Shown piece after piece: positions 60,505-64,000 of a stretch of DNA of 64,000 nt (position 1 is the stretch's first letter; each line of letters starts with the position of its first letter). The position numbers were made by a program, and so were the translations under genes. Source of the stretch: Methylobacterium phyllostachyos. GTDB lineage: Bacteria > Pseudomonadota > Alphaproteobacteria > Rhizobiales > Beijerinckiaceae. The DNA is taken from positions 23,490-87,489 of the forward strand of contig NZ_FNHS01000020.1 in NCBI RefSeq assembly GCF_900103445.1. The letters are read 5' to 3'. Under the pieces are notes generated by a model, which was not told the origin of the DNA, searched no databases, and worked only from the letters and a program-made list of their open reading frames with translations.

Positions 60505-62436
60505 ATGACCGACGACACCGCGCCCCCGGCCGGGCCCAAACTCCCGGCCGGGCGTCCTGACGAGCGCCCTGGGCTGATCGCCACCTATCGCCGGCTCTGG
60601 CCGCATCTCTGGCCGCACGGGCGGCCGGATCTACAGCGCCGCGTGTTCCTGGCCTTCGGCCTGCTGCTCGCCGCCAAGCTGGTGACCATGGTGACGCCGT
60701 TCACCTTCAAGTGGATCACCGACGCGCTGGTCGCGGCCATCGGCGGCAAGGATGCGCCGATGCCCACAGGGCTGCTCGCCGCGCCGATGCTGCTGATCGC
60801 CCTCTACGGCGTCTCGCGCATCGCCATGTCGGCGCTGACCCAGATGCGCGACGGGCTGTTCGCCAAGGTGGCGATGCACGCGGTGCGCCGCCTCGCGCTC
60901 CAGACCTTCGAGCACATGCACCGCCTGTCCCTGCGCTTCCATCTGGAGCGCAAGACCGGCGGCCTCACCCGGGTTCTGGAGCGCGGCCGCGCCGGCATCG
61001 AGGAACTCTCGCGCCTGATGGTGCTGACCCTGGTGCCGACCATCATCGAGTTCGTGCTGGTGCTCGGCGTGCTGGCCTACGAGTTCAACTGGACCTACGC
61101 GGCGACCGCCTTCCTGACGGTCGCGGCGTATCTGGCCTTCACCTACAAGGCAACCGAGTGGCGGATCGCCATCCGCCGCCGGATGAACGCCTCGGACACC
61201 GACGCCAACACCAAGGCGGTCGATTCGCTGCTCAACTACGAGACCGTCAAGTATTTCGGCGCCGAGCGGCGCGAGGCCGCCCGCTACGACGAATCGATGG
61301 CCAAGTACGAGAAGGCCTCGACCCAGACCTACGTGTCGCTGGCGGTGCTCAATGCCGGGCAGGCGGTGATCTTCACCCTCGGCATGACCGTGGTGATGTG
61401 GCTCGCCGCGCGCGACATCCTGGCCGGGCGCACCACGATCGGCGGCTTCGTGCTGGCCAACACCATGCTGGTGCAGCTCTCGATGCCGCTCAACTTCATG
61501 GGCATGATCTACCGCGAGATCAAACAGGCGCTGATCGACATCGACGACATGTTCCGCATCCTCGGGCAGAACCCCGAGATCGCCGACCGGCCGGGCGCGG
61601 CGCCCTTGCAGGTGGCGGGCGGCACGGTGCGGTTCGCGGACGTGCGCTTCGCCTACAATCCCGAGCGGCCGATCCTGCGGGGCGTCTCGTTCGAGATCCC
61701 GGCGGGCCAGACGGTGGCGGTGGTGGGGCCCTCGGGCGCCGGCAAGTCGACGCTCTCGCGCCTGCTGTTCCGGTTCTACGAGCCGCAGGGCGGCCGGATC
61801 AGCATCGACGGGCAGGACATCGCCGCGGTGACGCAGGAATCCCTGCGGGCAGCGATCGGCATGGTCCCGCAGGACACGGTGCTGTTCAACGACACGATCG
61901 GCTACAACATCCGCTACGGCCGGGCCGCCGCCACCGACGCCGAGTTGAAGGAGGCCGCCCGGCTCGCGCAGATCGACGGGTTCGTGTCGAGCCTGCCGGA
62001 GGGGTACGACACGCCGGTGGGCGAGCGCGGCCTGAAGCTCTCGGGCGGCGAGAAGCAGCGGGTCGCCATCGCGCGCACGATCCTGAAGGCGCCGCCGATC
62101 CTCGTCCTCGACGAGGCGACCTCGGCGCTCGATAGCTTCACGGAAGCCGAGATCCAGGCGGCGCTCGACCGGGTCAGCCGCGGCCGCACCACCCTGGTGA
62201 TCGCCCACCGGCTCTCCACGGTGGTCAATGCCGACGCGATCCTGGTGCTCGACCACGGCCGGATCGTCGAGCGCGGCACCCATGCCGAGCTGCTGGAGGC
62301 GGGGGGCGTCTACGCGGCGCTCTGGGACCGCCAGCGGGAGGCCGACGCGGCGCTCGAAGTGCTCCAGCGCGCCGACGCGCCGGTGGTGCCGCGCCCCGGC
62401 CGGACGGCCGTGCCCGAGACCGAGGCCGCGGAGTAG
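60505..62436 (+). CDS. Atm1-type ABC exporter (fused permease-ATPase)
   Basis: The 643-aa half-transporter has six membrane helices (about 45-340) and a nucleotide-binding domain with Walker A VVGPSGAGKSTLSR, signature LSGGEKQR and Walker B ILVLDEATSALD. FEHMHRLSLRFHLERKTGGLTRVLERG and DSLLNYETVKYFGAE are hallmarks of the Atm1/ABCB7 group, which exports glutathione-related sulfur compounds or metal-glutathione conjugates. It is expected to work as a homodimer in the inner membrane. Confidence 0.92.
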   Translation: MTDDTAPPAGPKLPAGRPDERPGLIATYRRLWPHLWPHGRPDLQRRVFLAFGLLLAAKLVTMVTPFTFKWITDALVAAIGGKDAPMPTGLLAAPMLLIALYGVSRIAMSALTQMRDGLFAKVAMHAVRRLALQTFEHMHRLSLRFHLERKTGGLTRVLERGRAGIEELSRLMVLTLVPTIIEFVLVLGVLAYEFNWTYAATAFLTVAAYLAFTYKATEWRIAIRRRMNASDTDANTKAVDSLLNYETVKYFGAERREAARYDESMAKYEKASTQTYVSLAVLNAGQAVIFTLGMTVVMWLAARDILAGRTTIGGFVLANTMLVQLSMPLNFMGMIYREIKQALIDIDDMFRILGQNPEIADRPGAAPLQVAGGTVRFADVRFAYNPERPILRGVSFEIPAGQTVAVVGPSGAGKSTLSRLLFRFYEPQGGRISIDGQDIAAVTQESLRAAIGMVPQDTVLFNDTIGYNIRYGRAAATDAELKEAARLAQIDGFVSSLPEGYDTPVGERGLKLSGGEKQRVAIARTILKAPPILVLDEATSALDSFTEAEIQAALDRVSRGRTTLVIAHRLSTVVNADAILVLDHGRIVERGTHAELLEAGGVYAALWDRQREADAALEVLQRADAPVVPRPGRTAVPETEAAE

Positions 62437-62453
62437 GGGGGGCGACGCGGCGC

Positions 62454-63362
62454 TCAGGCCGTCCGCCCCCGGACCTTCACTCCCAAGAGATCCTCGAACG
62501 GCAGCACCATCGCGCCCTTGTCCTTGTCGGCATGACCCTGGCGGAGCGCCGTCTGGTAGGTGGCGGTGGCGGCCGCCGTGACGGGCATCGGAAAACCGTT
62601 CTCCGCCGCGATCGCAGCCGCCGCGACGAGGTCCTTGTAGGCCGCGCCCATCGGGTAGCCCTCATCGAAGCGGCCCCGACGGATGCGCGGCACGAAGTAT
62701 TGCGCCGCGTAGCTCCGGCTCGTGCCGGTGGTGACCACCTGGGCGACCTGATCCGGATCGAGGCCCATCGCCACCGCCATCGGCAGCACCTCGGCGAGCG
62801 CCGCGATGTTGATGTCGTAGAGCACGTTGTTGATCGTCTTGGTGAGCTGGCCGGAGCCGGACGGCCCCATATGCAGGACGGTCGTGCCGATCCGCTCCAG
62901 GAGCGGGCGCACCTGCGCGATGGCCCCGGCCGCGCCGCCGCACATGACGGTGAGCGTGCCGGCCTCGGCGCCGGCCGGTGCCCCGGAGACCGGCGCGTCG
63001 ACGAAGCACCGCCCGGTCGCCGCCACGGCGCGGCCGATCGCGAGCGTCTTGGCGTGCGCGATGGTGCCGAGATCGACCACCACAGCCCCGGGGGCGAGGC
63101 GTTCGAGGAGCCTGTCCGCGCCGAGCAGGGCCGCCTCGACCGTTTCGCCGTTCGGCAGGCACAGGAACAGAACCTCCGCGCCGCCGGCCCGCCCGGGATC
63201 CGTGGTGGGGACGAGGCCCGGCGCATCGAGCCCGGCGAGGCGCGCCGGATCGGCATCCACCACCACGATGGTCTCGGCCTCGGAAGCGCGCTTGGCCGCG
63301 AGGTTGCGGGCGATGGGATGGCCCATCGCGCCGAGGCCGAGGAGGGCGATGGAGGCGGGCAT
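62454..63362 (-). CDS. 3-hydroxyisobutyrate dehydrogenase-like NAD(P)-dependent oxidoreductase
   Basis: The 302-aa beta-hydroxyacid dehydrogenase has the Rossmann motif LLGLGAMGHPIARNLA, the substrate motif FVDAPVSGAPAGAEAGTLTVMCGG and the catalytic lysine in GSGQLTKTINNVLYDIN. The family covers 3-hydroxyisobutyrate, tartronate semialdehyde and related substrates. ATG 63362 follows GGGGAG. It converges on the Atm1-type gene with an 18-base gap. Confidence 0.88.
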   Translation of the reverse strand: MPASIALLGLGAMGHPIARNLAAKRASEAETIVVVDADPARLAGLDAPGLVPTTDPGRAGGAEVLFLCLPNGETVEAALLGADRLLERLAPGAVVVDLGTIAHAKTLAIGRAVAATGRCFVDAPVSGAPAGAEAGTLTVMCGGAAGAIAQVRPLLERIGTTVLHMGPSGSGQLTKTINNVLYDINIAALAEVLPMAVAMGLDPDQVAQVVTTGTSRSYAAQYFVPRIRRGRFDEGYPMGAAYKDLVAAAAIAAENGFPMPVTAAATATYQTALRQGHADKDKGAMVLPFEDLLGVKVRGRTA

Positions 63363-63450
63363 GATGGGGCTCCCCGTTCCGGTGGCCGGCCGCCGCACGC
63401 TCTTGGTTGACGGCGAATGGGCTATGGCGAAGGACCGCACCAGGTTCGCG

Positions 63451-63588
63451 TCATCGGTCGGGCGGCTCAGCGCAGGCTTTGCTCTGCCACGCCGCGCCGT
63501 CCATCGCCACATACCAGGCGTATGTCGCCTGACACCGATCGCCCCCGACTCTTGACAATGTTCCTATTTTGTGCTCATTAGCCGTCAC
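63451..63588 (-). CDS. Doubtful small hypothetical frame
   Basis: A 45-codon frame from GTG 63588 reads VTANEHKIGTLSRVGGDRC near its start and ends ACAEPPDR. The segment ATYAWYVAMDGAAW looks protein-like, but there is no clear ribosome site and no known family. Confidence 0.2.
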   Translation of the reverse strand: MTANEHKIGTLSRVGGDRCQATYAWYVAMDGAAWQSKACAEPPDR

Positions 63589-64000
63589 CTGTCCGCGGCG
63601 CTTCGGGAGCAATCCCGGGGTGTCCTTCGGGGGCCCGCCGGGTGGCTGACCGGGCGGGTCTACGGACGGGGCGGTGCCCGCGTCGGTGGCTCTCAGCCGC
63701 CATCGCCCCGGGCGGCGGACCGGTACGGGGCGTGCCTCGGATGCGGGCGTGAGACCGGGCGGCACTGTGCCCGGCGGGGTGCGGAAATGCCCCCGCGCCG
63801 ACCCGCTTCTGGGCCGAACCTGAGGATCCTGCGGACCCGTCCACTACGAGGCGGGGGACGGCTGGAAGGCCACGAGGCTGTGCGGGTTCCGGCGGTGCTA
63901 CCGCGTCCGAGACCGTCAGACAGCGCGGCGCAGGACCGGGATCGCCGGAGACACCGCGACGAGAAAGACGGCACCGGGCGGGGACCATGCCCGCGCGATG
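63589..64000. other. Right-edge region, no assignable gene
   Basis: The sequence is GC-rich. Open frames exist on both strands, but none has codon composition or motifs I trust. A perfect TTGACA lies just outside at 63552-63557 without a convincing -10. GGCGGGGACC precedes an ATG at 63988, so a plus-strand gene could begin at the window edge; only four codons are visible. Confidence 0.35.

Noticed and set aside
63578..63988. Minus-strand frame of 136 codons at the right edge
   Set aside because: Low-complexity Pro/Arg/Ala composition, no ribosome site and no motif; typical of random GC-rich frames.

Overview
The window looks like the chromosome of a Methylobacterium-type alphaproteobacterium (Rhizobiales): GC-rich, with an aerobic anoxygenic photosynthesis gene cluster, a lanthanide-type (XoxF) methanol dehydrogenase, C4-pathway 5-aminolevulinate synthase and many branched-chain-type ABC transporters. 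The genus is inferred from gene content and protein resemblance, not from a marker gene. I saw no rRNA, tRNA, CRISPR array or intact insertion sequence.

Region 1 (about 0.3-20.5 kb, + strand) is a continuous photosynthesis cluster: bchF-bchN-bchB-bchH-bchL-bchM-lhaA-puhA-puhB-puhC-orf99-acsF-puhE-hemA-bchI-bchD-bchO. Most junctions overlap by one to a few bases, so translation is probably coupled. The genes cover Mg insertion (BchH/I/D), methylation (BchM), oxygen-dependent E-ring closure (AcsF), dark protochlorophyllide reduction (BchN/B/L), C3-vinyl hydration (BchF), tetrapyrrole supply (HemA) and reaction-centre assembly (PuhA, PuhB, PuhC, PuhE, LhaA). Three bch reading frames (bchF 3' end, bchM 3' end, bchD 5' end) run through long palindromic elements.

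Region 2 (20.5-25.9 kb) holds a C26 glutamine-amidotransferase-like hydrolase, a YqcI/YcgG (GntA-like) protein paired with a DUF1989 protein, a chemoreceptor and a VOC protein. Region 3 (25.9-31.9 kb) is a complete class I P450 cassette (ferredoxin, reductase, P450), a small secreted protein, and an acyl-CoA synthetase with an SDR. Region 4 (32.3-33.75 kb) is an AT-rich islet with a glycosyltransferase-like gene.

Region 5 (33.9-47.6 kb) is a catabolic locus. On the minus strand a branched-chain-type ABC importer (binding protein, LivH, LivM, fused LivG-LivF) is followed by an ACAD10/11-like acyl-CoA dehydrogenase, a separate ACAD10/11-like kinase and an SDR. On the plus strand are a cyclase-family hydrolase, a 3-hydroxyacyl-CoA dehydrogenase, an SDR, a beta-keto-acid cleavage enzyme and a second binding protein. 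I infer uptake and beta-oxidation-like breakdown of hydroxylated or branched acids.

Region 6 (47.8-63.4 kb) contains an aldo/keto reductase divergent from a LysR gene, an autotransporter carrying a PAP2 phosphatase passenger, a solitary xoxF, a LOG-family gene, a LysM protein, a divergent HxlR/GST pair, a MocR regulator divergent from a DUF1127 gene, an Atm1-type ABC exporter and a 3-hydroxyisobutyrate-dehydrogenase-like gene.

Two families of long GC-rich palindromic elements (type A, about 165-180 bp; type B, about 105-140 bp) recur eight times. One type B copy is nested inside a type A copy.
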